DNA from: Myxococcales bacterium
Lineage (GTDB): Bacteria; Myxococcota_A; Polyangia; Haliangiales; Haliangiaceae
Direction of reading: 5' to 3'
Assembly: GCA_016706545.1 (NCBI GenBank)
Contig: JADJJK010000027.1
Span: 1 to 42,251, forward strand
Length of the DNA stretch: 42,251 bases
In this document: one piece after another, positions 25,838 to 39,221 of the stretch
How the letters are laid out: each line of letters opens with the position of its first letter
Position numbering within the stretch: position 1 is the stretch's first letter
The notes under the pieces: model-generated
Database searches by the model: none
Told to the model about the DNA's origin: nothing
What the model saw: the letters and a program-made list of their open reading frames with translations, nothing else
Translations under genes and position numbers: made by a program

Positions 25838-27178
25838 CTACTGCTCCTTGAGGAAGACCCAGGCGCCGCCGTCGTTCGAGCCACCAGCGCTCTTGCGACG
25901 GTTCTGCGGGGTCGCCTTGAAGTCCCAGACGCCGGTGATGGTGCGACGCACCGGAGGAAAGATCGGGTTGCCTTTGTCGTCCACCTGGGCGCGGTTGATC
26001 TCGCCCCAGGCGGTCACGCGGTACGTGCGTTTCTTGTCCACCGAGGCGATCGACTCGAGCTTGGTCTTGCTCAGCACCATGCCGATCTTCTCGCCCGGCG
26101 GCAGGCCAAACGGGTTGGCCGCCGCGCCGCTCTGGCCGCCGCGCTTGCTCGCCCACTTGCCAAAGGACTCGAGCGGATCCTTCACGAACGAGATGAACTC
26201 ATCGGTCTTGTCGTGGGTGATGCCGAACTCTCGAGCCTTGATGATGATCGAGGCCAGCGTCCACAGCCTGCCTTGATCGCGCAGCAGCGGATCGTTCTCG
26301 TTGTCGGCGGCCAGCATCAGCGTGGATGCCATGAGGCCCACGTTGTCCACCGCCGCCAGGTTGAGCTTGCAGCCGCCGTAGGTGGTGAACGAGTCGCCAA
26401 ACAACGTCCAGAACCGGTCGTCCACGCCGCGGATGAGCCGGATCTCGCCCACCGTGTCCAGGTAGGTCTGCTTGGCCTTGTAGCTGTCGCGCAGCGACTC
26501 ATAGCCGTAGTCCTCGCCGGTGCCGCGGCTCTGCCCGCGCGTCGAGTCCTTGTCCACGTAGTCCATCAGCGCCGAGACCTGGGTCTCGCGGTCGCGGCGC
26601 CAGTCCTCGGCGTCCGCCTCGTTGAACACCGGGTCGTACGCGGAGAAGTACAGGAGCGAGGCCAGCCGCTTGGACAGCGACTCCTTGACGCTCTGGTTCT
26701 CCGCGCAGTTGAGGTTGATCTTGGCGTCGTCGGTGGAGATCGCCGGCAACAGGCCGCAGTTGCCGATCTCGCTGCCGAGCCCCTTGACCCGATCCACCGG
26801 CACCCCGAGCGCCTCGCTGATCTCGGAGCGGTTGCCGCAGAACGCCATCATGAGCTGGTCGGCGTAGGTCGTCAGGTCCACGCCCTTCATCTGCCCCTCG
26901 ACGCCGCGCTGGATCTTGATCACCAGCTCGGACACGTCCAGCGCGGTGCGCGCCAGGAAGTGGGCGCGCATCTGATCGCGGTAGTTGGCGGCCGCGATCA
27001 TGTCGATCGTCGCGTTGGTGGCGAACTGGTTGGTGATGGCCAGGACGATGGAGATCGCGATCATGACCATGACCAGCGCGATGCCGCGCTCCTTGCTGGC
27101 GAACAGCTTGCCGCGCACGTAGCGCGGCCGTGGCAGGCGCCGGCCCGGCGGGCGAGTCTTGTCAGGGGGCGAGGTCAT
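25838..27178 (-). CDS. gspK: Type II secretion minor pseudopilin GspK
   Basis: A 446-residue minor pseudopilin, the large tip subunit. The prepilin leader is 32 residues and ends KERG, followed by IALVMVMIAISIVLAITNQF. The residue at position +5 is not glutamate, as is usual for GspK. The large alpha domain inserted in the pilin fold follows, with ALMDYVDKDSTRG and the later VGEIRLIRGVDDRFWTLFGDSFTTYGG, which is characteristic of the family. It forms a tip complex with GspI and GspJ. It overlaps gspJ by four bases. Confidence 0.92.
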   Translation of the reverse strand: MTSPPDKTRPPGRRLPRPRYVRGKLFASKERGIALVMVMIAISIVLAITNQFATNATIDMIAAANYRDQMRAHFLARTALDVSELVIKIQRGVEGQMKGVDLTTYADQLMMAFCGNRSEISEALGVPVDRVKGLGSEIGNCGLLPAISTDDAKINLNCAENQSVKESLSKRLASLLYFSAYDPVFNEADAEDWRRDRETQVSALMDYVDKDSTRGQSRGTGEDYGYESLRDSYKAKQTYLDTVGEIRLIRGVDDRFWTLFGDSFTTYGGCKLNLAAVDNVGLMASTLMLAADNENDPLLRDQGRLWTLASIIIKAREFGITHDKTDEFISFVKDPLESFGKWASKRGGQSGAAANPFGLPPGEKIGMVLSKTKLESIASVDKKRTYRVTAWGEINRAQVDDKGNPIFPPVRRTITGVWDFKATPQNRRKSAGGSNDGGAWVFLKEQ

Positions 27179-27867
27179 GGGGAGAAGTTCAACGCTTCCT
27201 GCATCAGGATCCGCGCCTGGGTGACGCGCGTGGTGGTGTCGCCCTGCGGCGACGGGATCTTGAGGGTGATGCGCACGCGGGTCGGCAGCTTGTCCTTGTC
27301 ACCGTCGCTGGCGGTGGAGTCCCAGCGGTCACGCCACTCCTGCGCGCGCCAGTCCCAGAACTCGAACTTGACCTCCTCGATGTCATGCACCAGCACGTCG
27401 TACTCGGCGGGCTCCTGATCCGGATTCTCGTTGGACAGGCGGCGCTGCTCGCGCCGGACCCAGTTGGTCTTGTCCCGGTCCGCGCGGTCAGCGAGCGCCA
27501 GATACGAGATCTGGGTCTGCTCCGATTCGTTGGCGTCGGCGGTGAGCACGCGGTGGTTGAGCGTGGAGAAGCGCATCTCCGGAACCTTGCCGCCGCTCTT
27601 GCTGACGAACAGCGTGCGCCGATGCGAGGCGTTCTTGTCCTCGTTGAGCGAGAGATACGCGCTCTCGAAGTCATGCACCACCTGGCCAAGCGCCACCCGC
27701 AGCTCGTGGTTGCGCGCCTCGATCGCCTCCGAGCTGCGCTTGGCGCGCGAGCTGTTGGAGATCGTGGACCAGGTCAGCGCCATCATCAGGCCCATGATCG
27801 CCAGCGCGATCATGATCTCGAGCAGCGTGACGCCGCGCTGGTGGCGGCCGAGCCGGCGGGAGGTCAC
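27175..27867 (-). CDS. gspJ: Type II secretion minor pseudopilin GspJ
   Basis: A 230-residue minor pseudopilin. A short basic leader (MTSRRLGRHQRG) is cleaved before VTLLEIMIALAIMGLMMALTWSTI, with glutamate at +5. The C-terminal fold has DIEEVKFEFWDWRAQEWRDRWDS, typical of GspJ. It starts at GTG 27867, overlapping the expected gspI stop by four bases (GTGA). It also overlaps gspK by four bases. Confidence 0.9.
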   Translation of the reverse strand: MTSRRLGRHQRGVTLLEIMIALAIMGLMMALTWSTISNSSRAKRSSEAIEARNHELRVALGQVVHDFESAYLSLNEDKNASHRRTLFVSKSGGKVPEMRFSTLNHRVLTADANESEQTQISYLALADRADRDKTNWVRREQRRLSNENPDQEPAEYDVLVHDIEEVKFEFWDWRAQEWRDRWDSTASDGDKDKLPTRVRITLKIPSPQGDTTTRVTQARILMQEALNFSP

Positions 27868-28669
27868 GGCTTGCCTCCGGTGCCGCCGGTGCCGCCGCCG
27901 CCGCTCGTGTGCCGCCGCTCGTGCCGCCGCCTTCTTCGCCGCCGCCGCCGCCGAGCAGCCCCATCACCGCCTGCACCGCTTGCTCGGCCTTGGACGGATC
28001 GGTGACGTACGTGACCACCTTGAGATCGCGCTCCTTGCCCAGCACGGTCCACTTGAGGTCCAGGCTGACCCGCCGCACCGAGAGCTTGAGCACGCGCGAG
28101 ATGGGCTCGTAGAACTGCTCGATGAAGCCGGAGGTCATGTCTTTGGGCTTCTCGGTGGTGCTGCCCGCGGCGCTCCCGGCGCCGCCGGGGGACGGGACGC
28201 CGAAGCGCTCGCCGATGGCCTTGCCGCCGTCCGCGGTGGCCTGCTTGCCCACCTCGGCCATGGTCTGAAAGTTCGGCAGCTCCACCGACTCGATGGTCGC
28301 CTTCCACTCCACCGACTCCCAGCCCTCGGCTTCGAACGTGCCCTCCTCGGTTCGATCGCTGTCGGAGAAGCCGTCCTTCTGCAGGAGCTCTTCCAGGTCG
28401 TACATCTTGGCGCGCGCCAGGTCGGTGACGATGCCCAGCATCTGCGCCTGCGAGGTGGCAAACAGGCTGCTGGTCGCGCTGCGCATCAGCATCAGGAGCG
28501 CCATGCCCAGGATCGCCAGCGCCAGCATGACCTCCACCAGCGTGAAGCCGCCAGCGGCCGATCGCGCCGACGATCGCGTCGACGATCGCGCCGACGATCG
28601 CGCCGACGATCGCGTCGGCCGCTTCGACGGCCGCGCCGACGATCGCCAGAGATGTCCGTCGCGCGTCAT
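27864..28669 (-). CDS. gspI: Type II secretion minor pseudopilin GspI, apparent frameshift near 3' end
   Basis: A minor pseudopilin that helps start pseudopilus assembly. The leader is unusually long, 41 residues ending AAGG, followed by FTLVEVMLALAILGMALLML with glutamate at +5. Four-residue RSSA-type repeats in the leader come from a 12-bp tandem repeat. The core is intact to LLGGGGGEEGGGTSGG. At 27907-27911 two extra bases sit between two copies of a TSGG-coding unit. As read, the frame then runs 190 bp into gspJ, ending at 27671 (332 residues). Removing the two bases gives a stop at 27864 that overlaps gspJ exactly as the other genes of the operon do. Either sequencing error or real slippage is possible; the lost residues are low-complexity. 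Confidence 0.82.
28560..28619. repeat. 12-bp tandem repeat in the gspI leader
   Basis: Five units of GATCGCGYCGRC (28560, 28572, 28584, 28596, 28608). On the reverse strand they encode serine/arginine-rich four-residue repeats in the part of GspI that is removed by the prepilin peptidase. Unit length is a multiple of three, so copy change keeps the frame. Confidence 0.93.
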
Positions 28670-29520
28670 CGTTCACCCTCCCGCTCTTTGATGCGCTCAC
28701 CCTTGACGTCTCGCATCATGTGCTCCTCCACGTCAGGCAGGGCGCCATCGCGCAGCTCGACGCGCGAGGTGAGGCCGTGCAGCAGGATGGAGAACACGTC
28801 GGTGCCGTCGGTGAGCTCGATCACCGCCTTCTCGGTGGAGCCCACCGGGAAGAAGTAGATCGCCACCTGGCCGTCCGTGCTGCTCTTCTCCTGATGCTGC
28901 ACCCAGACCTCACGGAACTTGATGCCCTTGGCGCTGCGGAGCTGCCGGATGAAGCCCTTGCCCTGCGAGTCCCCGGTGATGCCGGCCGCCGGGCCGCAGG
29001 TCCGGTCCGCCACGTGGTGGCCGGCGAGCGCCAGCGCCTTGCGCGCGGTCTCCTCTGGATCAGACGACAGCGCCTCCGTGGTGACGCCGCGGAGCTGGCC
29101 CTCCATGCGCAGGAGCGCGCGCTTCTTCTCGTCCTCGTTCACCGCCACCGCCTCGTTGCGGGCGATCGCCGCCTGGCCCTGGCACACCTCGATCGCGTAG
29201 GCGTGCTTGTCCAGATCGATGAGCACGCGGTGCATCTCGCCTTGCTCGATGGCCATCTGGTTGGCGCGGCGCAAGAGCGCGGTCAGCTCCACCGAGTTCT
29301 CCGCCAGGTCGGCCTTGGTGACCAGGCGAAACCCGCTGCGCACCAGCATCAGCGAGGCGCCGATGATGGCCAGCACGATCATGATCTCCAGCAGCGTGAT
29401 GCCGCGCTGCCGCAGCGCGCGGCGGTCGCCCGCACGCCGCGACCCAGACGAGCCAGGGCGCGGCGTCAGCAGAGCGAGCGTGGAGCAAGAGCGAGGCATG
29501 GCGGGTGGTCTAGAGCTCAC
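28666..29520 (-). CDS. gspH: Type II secretion minor pseudopilin GspH
   Basis: A 284-residue minor pseudopilin, longer than the usual 150-200. The leader (40 residues from GTG 29520, 33 from ATG 29499) ends LRQRG, and the pilin helix is ITLLEIMIVLAIIGASLMLV with glutamate at +5. GspH links tip complex and GspG filament. The centre (residues 120-195) holds a charged insertion, with KKRALLRMEGQLRGV and ETARKALALAGHH. GTG 29520 overlaps the gspG stop, as elsewhere in the operon; ATG 29499 is the alternative. It overlaps gspI by four bases. Confidence 0.85.
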   Translation of the reverse strand: MSSRPPAMPRSCSTLALLTPRPGSSGSRRAGDRRALRQRGITLLEIMIVLAIIGASLMLVRSGFRLVTKADLAENSVELTALLRRANQMAIEQGEMHRVLIDLDKHAYAIEVCQGQAAIARNEAVAVNEDEKKRALLRMEGQLRGVTTEALSSDPEETARKALALAGHHVADRTCGPAAGITGDSQGKGFIRQLRSAKGIKFREVWVQHQEKSSTDGQVAIYFFPVGSTEKAVIELTDGTDVFSILLHGLTSRVELRDGALPDVEEHMMRDVKGERIKEREGER

Positions 29521-29981
29521 CAGGACTTGAGGTCGTCCGCGGTGTTCTCTTTCTGATCAGGGCCGTTGGACGCGATGGCGATGCCCTGCGCGCCCGCCGG
29601 CAGGTTGGCGCCGCACAGGAGCCGATACGGCTGGCCCCAGGCGTCCTTGTTCTCCTTGTTGTTCATGTACTCGTTGAGCGCCTCGATGCTGGGCGGGCAG
29701 GCCTTGTCCGGGTTGGCCTGCGACCACAGCGGGAAGGCCTCGCTTGCGTACTTGCGCACCGTCGCCGCGACGATGTCCTCCTTGGACTTGCTGAACAGCT
29801 TCATCACCTTGGGTCCCACCACCAGGCCCATGATCAGGGCCAGGATGGCCAGCACGATCATGATCTCCAAGAGGGTCATGCCGCGCTGAGTGAGACGGCC
29901 GCGACGACCGCGACGACCGCGACGAGCGTTGGCGAGGACACGACCGAGAGAGGCTTGCAGCTTGGAAGGAAGAATACGCAT
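29517..29981 (-). CDS. gspG: Type II secretion major pseudopilin GspG
   Basis: A 154-residue major pseudopilin that polymerises into the piston-like pseudopilus. The leader is 34 residues and very basic, with RRGRRGRRGRL encoded by a 9-bp repeat at 29901-29927, and ends TQRG. Then comes MTLLEIMIVLAILALIMGLVVGPKV with glutamate at +5. The C-terminus has the family features DAWGQPYRLLC and the calcium-site region IASNGPDQKENTADDLKSW. AAGGAG lies 9 bases before ATG 29981. It follows gspF by 20 bp. Confidence 0.94.
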   Translation of the reverse strand: MRILPSKLQASLGRVLANARRGRRGRRGRLTQRGMTLLEIMIVLAILALIMGLVVGPKVMKLFSKSKEDIVAATVRKYASEAFPLWSQANPDKACPPSIEALNEYMNNKENKDAWGQPYRLLCGANLPAGAQGIAIASNGPDQKENTADDLKSW

Positions 29982-30001
29982 GACGACAATCTCCTTGTGA
30001 C

Positions 30002-33087
<3,086 letters not shown>

Positions 33088-33089
33088 CG

Positions 33090-35531
33090 TCAGCGGCTCC
33101 CTCCGGCGGCAGCCCCGCCAGCGGCCGGCTTGGCCGCGGGCGCCGCGCCAGCCGCAGGCTTGGCCGCAGGCGCCGCGCCAGCCGCAGGCTTGGCGGCCGG
33201 CTTGGCCGCGGGCTTGGCGGCCGGCTTGGCCGCGGGCTTGGGCTCCTCGACGGGCTCGGCGGACGGCTCGGGCTCGCTGGGCTCGTCCGTCAGATCCGAG
33301 GGCACCGTGTAGTTCACCGCGCCGTCGGGGACGCGGCGCTGACCACCCAGCGAGCGCAGCTCGGCGCTGTCGGCCTCGATGCCGATCACGGTGCGGTTGA
33401 TCTCCTCGAGCAGCCCGCGCTTGCGGCGGTAGTCCACCTTGGGCGCGAAGCGGGCCTCGCTGAGGTTGGCGAACGAGCGCAGGTACTCGGTGCGCTCGCG
33501 CTCCTTGCGCTCGCGGATCTCCTGCAGCTCGAGCTGGTCTTTGACCACGTACGGGGTCAGGAGGATGAGCAGGTTGCCCTTGCGCTTGGTCTTGTTGGTG
33601 ACCTTGAACAGGTAGCCCAGCACCGGGATGTCCCCGAGCAGCGGCACCTTCGACTCGCTGTACACGGTGGACTCCTGGATGAGACCGCCGAGCACCACGC
33701 TCTGCTGATCACGCACCACCACCTGGGTCTTGAGCTTGCGCTCGGTCCAGGTCGGCCCGAGCTGCTGATCTCGCTCGCCCTGCTCCTTGATCTCCGCCTC
33801 CAGCTCCAGCCGGACCATGTCGTTGGAGCTGATGTGGGGCGTGACGTTGAGCGCCAGGTTCAGCTTCTCGCGAGCCACGTTGGTCTGCGGGATCGGCAGC
33901 CCGCCGCCGGTGCCTGGGATCCCGATGCCGCCGGTGATGCCGGCGATGTACGGGATGTTGCGGCCGACGGAGAACTCCGTCTTCTCGTTGTCGATGGCGA
34001 TGAAGTGCGGCGCGGACAGGAGGTTGGTGTTGGCGTTCTTGGCCAGCGCTTGCACCAGCAGGCCAAAGGACGGGATGGTGGTGCCGACGCCGCCGAGCCC
34101 CAGGTTGTCGGTGTTCTCCAGCGGCGTGCCGATGAGGCCGCCGATCAGCCCCTTTGCCGCCGCCAGGCTGGCCGGGTTGAGCGAGCTGAGATCGCCGAGC
34201 TGCACGCCGCCCAGCACCAGGCTGCCGTCGAGCACAGGCACGCCGCCGTGCGAGCTGCTGCCCAGCGTCATGTCGCCGGAGAGCTGCAGCTCCAGGATCA
34301 GCGCCTCGATGAACACCTGGCGGCGCGGCACATCCAGCTTCTTGATGACGTCCTTGAGCACGATGAAGTCGCGCCCCGACGACAGGATGAGCAGCGAGTT
34401 GGTGGGCTTGTCCCCGAACACGCGGGCCTGGCCCTCGATGGTGGCGCCCAGGTTGCCTGGGACCTGGCCAGGCGCCGGCACCCGACCGCCGGCGCCCTGC
34501 CGCGGCTGCTGCCCCTGCAGCGCGCCGTTGATCGTGTTGGCCAGCTCCTCGGCGATGGCGTTCTCCAGCGCGTAGACGTGGATCGAGGAGCCGGAGGTCG
34601 TGTCGAGCGCCACGTCCAGGCGCTCCACCAGGGCGCGCACTCGCAGGTACGCCGCCTCGCTGGCCACCAGGATCAGCGAGTTCGAGCGGTCATCCGCCAG
34701 GATCTTGGAGGGCACCGCCGCGGCGATGTCCTTGGCGCCGGTGCCATCCGGTCCGCGCCCGGCGGGCGGGGCGCCGGGCGTCAGGCCGAGGATCTCGGTC
34801 AGCTTGCCCTGCAGCTCCTTGGCGTCCGCGTACTGCACGGCGATCGTGTAGACGCCGTCGGACGAGCCCGGCAGGTCGATGGCGCGCGTCAGCGCCACCA
34901 TGTCGCGGACCTGGCTCGCGTAGTCGGTGATGACCAGCACCGAGCCCACGGTGTTGACCTGGCCGGCGGGCGACTGCATGCCGGACAGCGCGGTGCGCAG
35001 GTCGTCGACCTTGAGGTACGAGGGCCGCAGGATGAAGCGAATCATCTCATCGCGGTTGCCCGGCGAGCCGCGGCGCAGCGGCAAGGTCTCGGTGCGCGCG
35101 GTGGCGGACTCGATGATGCGCATGACGTTGCCCTTGGGCACCACGGTCAGGCCCATGGTCGACAGCGCGACCAGGAACACGTCGTAGGCCTGCTGCGGCG
35201 TCATCTTCACCGGCGCCATGATCGTGATCTTCTTGCCAGAGGCGACGATCCGCGGCTCGAACACGAAGTTCTTGCAGTTGAACGTCATCATCCACGAGAT
35301 CAGATCTTTGAGCTCGGTCTCCGGGCCCTTGAGGGTGACCGTCATCGGTCCCTTGGCCCGGTTGTTACAGGAGTACATCTGATCATCGACGGCCGGCGCC
35401 GGCTGCGCGCGCGCCGTGGGCGCGGGCCAGCCAACCGTCGACAAGAGGAGCGCCAGGCCAACGCCGACCAGGAGGGGGCTTTGTCCGCTGCGCGCGACGC
35501 GCGACTTCGAGGCAATGGAATTCGACATCAT
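33090..35531 (-). CDS. gspD: Type II secretion secretin GspD
   Basis: The outer-membrane channel of the system, 813 residues. A signal peptide (about 1-43, ending TARAQ) leads to N-domains with MYSCNNRAKG and MTFNCKNF (a likely disulfide) and repeated KH-like N1-N3 domains (LPLRRGSPGNRDEMIRFI; LVITDYASQVRDMV; ALENAIAEELANTI). The secretin core is in residues 430-690, with VPLLGDIPVLGYLFK and LLILLTPYVV. The last 50 residues are PAAK/GAAPAAKPAA repeats, positively charged and low-complexity, where other secretins carry a pilotin-binding S-domain. Two ATGs in a row (35531, 35528) start the gene. Confidence 0.95.
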   Translation of the reverse strand: MMSNSIASKSRVARSGQSPLLVGVGLALLLSTVGWPAPTARAQPAPAVDDQMYSCNNRAKGPMTVTLKGPETELKDLISWMMTFNCKNFVFEPRIVASGKKITIMAPVKMTPQQAYDVFLVALSTMGLTVVPKGNVMRIIESATARTETLPLRRGSPGNRDEMIRFILRPSYLKVDDLRTALSGMQSPAGQVNTVGSVLVITDYASQVRDMVALTRAIDLPGSSDGVYTIAVQYADAKELQGKLTEILGLTPGAPPAGRGPDGTGAKDIAAAVPSKILADDRSNSLILVASEAAYLRVRALVERLDVALDTTSGSSIHVYALENAIAEELANTINGALQGQQPRQGAGGRVPAPGQVPGNLGATIEGQARVFGDKPTNSLLILSSGRDFIVLKDVIKKLDVPRRQVFIEALILELQLSGDMTLGSSSHGGVPVLDGSLVLGGVQLGDLSSLNPASLAAAKGLIGGLIGTPLENTDNLGLGGVGTTIPSFGLLVQALAKNANTNLLSAPHFIAIDNEKTEFSVGRNIPYIAGITGGIGIPGTGGGLPIPQTNVAREKLNLALNVTPHISSNDMVRLELEAEIKEQGERDQQLGPTWTERKLKTQVVVRDQQSVVLGGLIQESTVYSESKVPLLGDIPVLGYLFKVTNKTKRKGNLLILLTPYVVKDQLELQEIRERKERERTEYLRSFANLSEARFAPKVDYRRKRGLLEEINRTVIGIEADSAELRSLGGQRRVPDGAVNYTVPSDLTDEPSEPEPSAEPVEEPKPAAKPAAKPAAKPAAKPAAGAAPAAKPAAGAAPAAKPAAGGAAAGGSR

Positions 35532-35560
35532 GATTCTCGTGGGGATTCCGTTGGGGGCGC

Positions 35561-36493
35561 TTAGCGGATCGAGTAGCGAATGGTGACCGGCTTGCCGCGG
35601 CGGCTCAAGGTCACCTCGAGGGAAGATGCGTCGCGCAGCTTGGTGTAGACCTCGAGCGCCTTCTCCGCCGAGGTCAGATCGAAGCCGTTGACGGCGTTGA
35701 GCGTGTCGCCGTTGGACAGCCCGAGCTTGGAGTACACCGAGTTGGCGCGGATCGCGTACAGCTTGAAGCCATCGGCCTTGCCGTCTTTGACCGACGGCAC
35801 CACGCGCGCGCCCTTGGCGATGGCCATCGGGTTGGCGAGCGCCTTGTCGACCAGCGAGCGGTCGATCTCGTAGTTGGTGTCGTCGATCTTCTTGATGCCG
35901 TTGTCGATGGCGGCCTGCAGGTCGTCCTTGTTCTCCTCGCCGGGCGCGGGGGTGACGGCCACCGGCGTCTCTGCCACCGGGGTGGCGGCGATGACCGGCG
36001 CGGAGGCCCCCACCAGCACCAGCCGCTCGACGCGGCCGGCGTTCTCGAAGTCGATGTACTTGTAGTGGATCTCCTTGACCGGCCCGGCGCCGGGGATCTT
36101 GTCGCCCACCCGGTACCCGCCTTGAAACTGGGTATCGGAGTTGAGCACGGAGGCAAAGGACACCTTGGGATCGGCGCTGACGTTGGTGGCCAAGAGCAGG
36201 AGCGCCAGGTTGGTCAGCGGCACCTGCGATGGATCGGATGCCTGCGCCACCGACGGCGTGCAGTCCGAACAGAACATGTTGCGCTGGGTGAGCTGGGTGC
36301 CGTCCTTGCTGTGGCGAGCCGCGCGCGGCTCAGCGGCGACGAGCTGTAGCTGGCGAACGGGCGCGGCCTTCTTGGCGTCTCCCAGGAAGTTGGCCTCGAT
36401 GATGTGCGCCGCCGCCTTGGCTGCGTAGAACGCACACAGCACGATGGCGACGACCGGGACGATCCAGAACACTCGCTTGATTTGGTCCTGCAT
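35561..36493 (-). CDS. gspC: Type II secretion coupler GspC with PDZ domain
   Basis: A 310-residue inner-membrane protein linking the platform to the secretin and helping choose substrates. A single membrane span lies at residues 9-27. A linker has FCSDC (Cys75, Cys78). The HR domain that binds GspD follows (about 90-160, TNLALLLLATNVSADP to RVERLVLVG). After an Ala/Pro/Val linker, a C-terminal PDZ domain (about 225-310) has GFKLYAIRANSVYSKLGLSNGDTLNAVNGFDL. ATG 36493 has AGGAAGA a few bases upstream, and the longer frame is not supported. It is 37 bp after the regulator gene. Confidence 0.93.
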   Translation of the reverse strand: MQDQIKRVFWIVPVVAIVLCAFYAAKAAAHIIEANFLGDAKKAAPVRQLQLVAAEPRAARHSKDGTQLTQRNMFCSDCTPSVAQASDPSQVPLTNLALLLLATNVSADPKVSFASVLNSDTQFQGGYRVGDKIPGAGPVKEIHYKYIDFENAGRVERLVLVGASAPVIAATPVAETPVAVTPAPGEENKDDLQAAIDNGIKKIDDTNYEIDRSLVDKALANPMAIAKGARVVPSVKDGKADGFKLYAIRANSVYSKLGLSNGDTLNAVNGFDLTSAEKALEVYTKLRDASSLEVTLSRRGKPVTIRYSIR

Positions 36494-36530
36494 ATGTCTT
36501 CCTGCGCGAACGATGGATAGCCCCCGAAGG

Positions 36531-38057
<1,527 letters not shown>

Positions 38058-38070
38058 GCTGTTCTCCCTT

Positions 38071-38087
38071 AACACGTCCAGTGCCAA
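38071..38087 (-). promoter_or_regulatory. Near-match sigma-54 promoter element before the regulator
   Basis: On the reverse strand TTGGCACTGGACGTGTT fits the -24 box (GG) with the -12 dinucleotide reading GT instead of GC at the right 10-base spacing. It is the same as the element at 40237-40253 except at two positions. A start site 12 bases downstream would leave almost no leader before ATG 38057, so either the translation start is later or the site is an activator or relic. Confidence 0.45.
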
Positions 38088-38342
38088 CCCTGATTCCTGT
38101 AACATTATGAAATAATTAGCCATAGATCTGAGTAGGCGGCGCCGCTCCTGCCATCCTGTCACCGCCGTTTGGCCGCATTGTCAATTTGGCAGGATCTGCC
38201 GGGAGTGTTGAAAGGTGGAAGCGAACCATCACCCGGTCGTCAGAAATCGGGCGGCCGGCGTGCGCCATGGAGCTGAGGTTTGCCAAGACGCTGAAACCAC
38301 GCAGGCTCGATGGCTGGACCAATAATTGCTCCACACGGGACC
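38088..38342. other. Divergent intergenic region with AT-rich core
   Basis: Control region between the secretion-operon regulator and the divergent lipoprotein gene. A short AT-rich stretch (about 38096-38125, ATTATGAAATAATTAGC) stands out from the GC-rich background and may hold promoter -10 or IHF-type bending sites. A small inverted repeat GGCAG-GAT-CTGCC lies at about 38189-38201. No gene seen. Confidence 0.5.
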
Positions 38343-39206
38343 ATGGCCTATCGATCCTCTCCGACTTGCCCTCCCCTCACGTCCTTCGCCTCGCGTCCCA
38401 GGCACTCGACCCTCGCGCTTGCGGGGCTCGCCAGCGCGCTGGCCGCTGGCGCGGGATGTTCTTCTTCCACCTTGAGCCACAGCGCGCGGGTGCCTCACAC
38501 CTCCGTGCCGATGTTCTCCGGCCAGCCGATGTCCACGCCGTTCGAGCTGACCGGCGGCGCGAGCTCGATCTCGGCGGTGAAAAAGCCCAGGCTCGATGAC
38601 GCCGGGATCGCGACTCCGATGGAGGTGCCCGGCACCCAGCTGCACGGCGAGCTCCGGTTCCGCACCAGCGCCAACACCTTCGGCGGCGTCGCCTTCGAGC
38701 AGGGCACCAGCGGCTCCACCCAGCGCCTGAGCTCCGAGGCGCCTCCGGTGGGCGATCGGGATGTCTTTGGCGTGGGCGGCGTGTTCGGCGGCTCGACGAT
38801 GCTGTCACCGGAGGTCCGCCTGGGCTATCTGGCCGCGGTCACCGTCTGGGACGTCCCCTACGTCACCTATGACCGGGCCGCGGACGGCACGGTGACGGTG
38901 ATCGAGCGCGACAGCGACAAGATCTCCACCTATGGCGTGGGCCTCACGCCGAGCTACCGGACCGGGCCGCTCGTGCTGTTTGGCACCGTGTTCCTGCGCA
39001 ACCACCCGGTCTCCAACCGGTCCGAGTTGCTCGAGACCGATCCTGTCGAGGGAGGCCCGTTCAACGTGGCGGTCGCCGCGGGCGTCGAGTACGAGTTCGC
39101 GCCCAGGCTGTCAGCCACCGCCCTCGTGCAGCAGAACCTGTCAACGGAGCCGGTCCGCTATGGGCCGGGCCTCCAGGTCGCGCTCACCGCCAAGCTGGGG
39201 AACTGA
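38343..39206 (+). CDS. Outer-membrane lipoprotein with beta-barrel-like pattern
   Basis: A 287-residue exported protein. After a signal (TLALAGLASALAAGAGC) the lipidated cysteine is Cys39. The mature chain alternates short amphipathic strands, with FGGVAFEQGTSG, VRLGYLAAVTVWDVPYVTYDRAAD, PLVLFGTVFLRNHPVSN and FNVAVAAGVEYEFAPRLSATALVQQNL. This is the look of an outer-membrane barrel or surface beta-protein, but I recognise no named family. ATG 38343 gives a normal lipoprotein signal; the frame could start at 38310. Being divergent from the secretion operon, it may share its control region. It converges on the GspC-like gene with a 15-bp gap. Confidence 0.7.
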   Translation: MAYRSSPTCPPLTSFASRPRHSTLALAGLASALAAGAGCSSSTLSHSARVPHTSVPMFSGQPMSTPFELTGGASSISAVKKPRLDDAGIATPMEVPGTQLHGELRFRTSANTFGGVAFEQGTSGSTQRLSSEAPPVGDRDVFGVGGVFGGSTMLSPEVRLGYLAAVTVWDVPYVTYDRAADGTVTVIERDSDKISTYGVGLTPSYRTGPLVLFGTVFLRNHPVSNRSELLETDPVEGGPFNVAVAAGVEYEFAPRLSATALVQQNLSTEPVRYGPGLQVALTAKLGN

Positions 39207-39221
39207 CCGCGCGCGCGGCGC

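Noticed and set aside
24534..26276. 580-codon forward frame opposite gspL and gspK
   Set aside because: Shadow frame with His/Arg/Leu bias; both gsp genes are certain.
28560..28619. CRISPR-like regular repeat
   Set aside because: Units are 12 bp with no spacers and lie in frame inside the gspI leader.
33834..35564. 576-codon forward frame opposite gspD
   Set aside because: Shadow of the secretin gene; His/Gln/Arg-rich with no domain.
38180..38205. Sigma-54 promoter before the lipoprotein gene (TTTGGCAGGATCTGCC)
   Set aside because: GC is not at the required distance from GG; it is a short inverted repeat instead.
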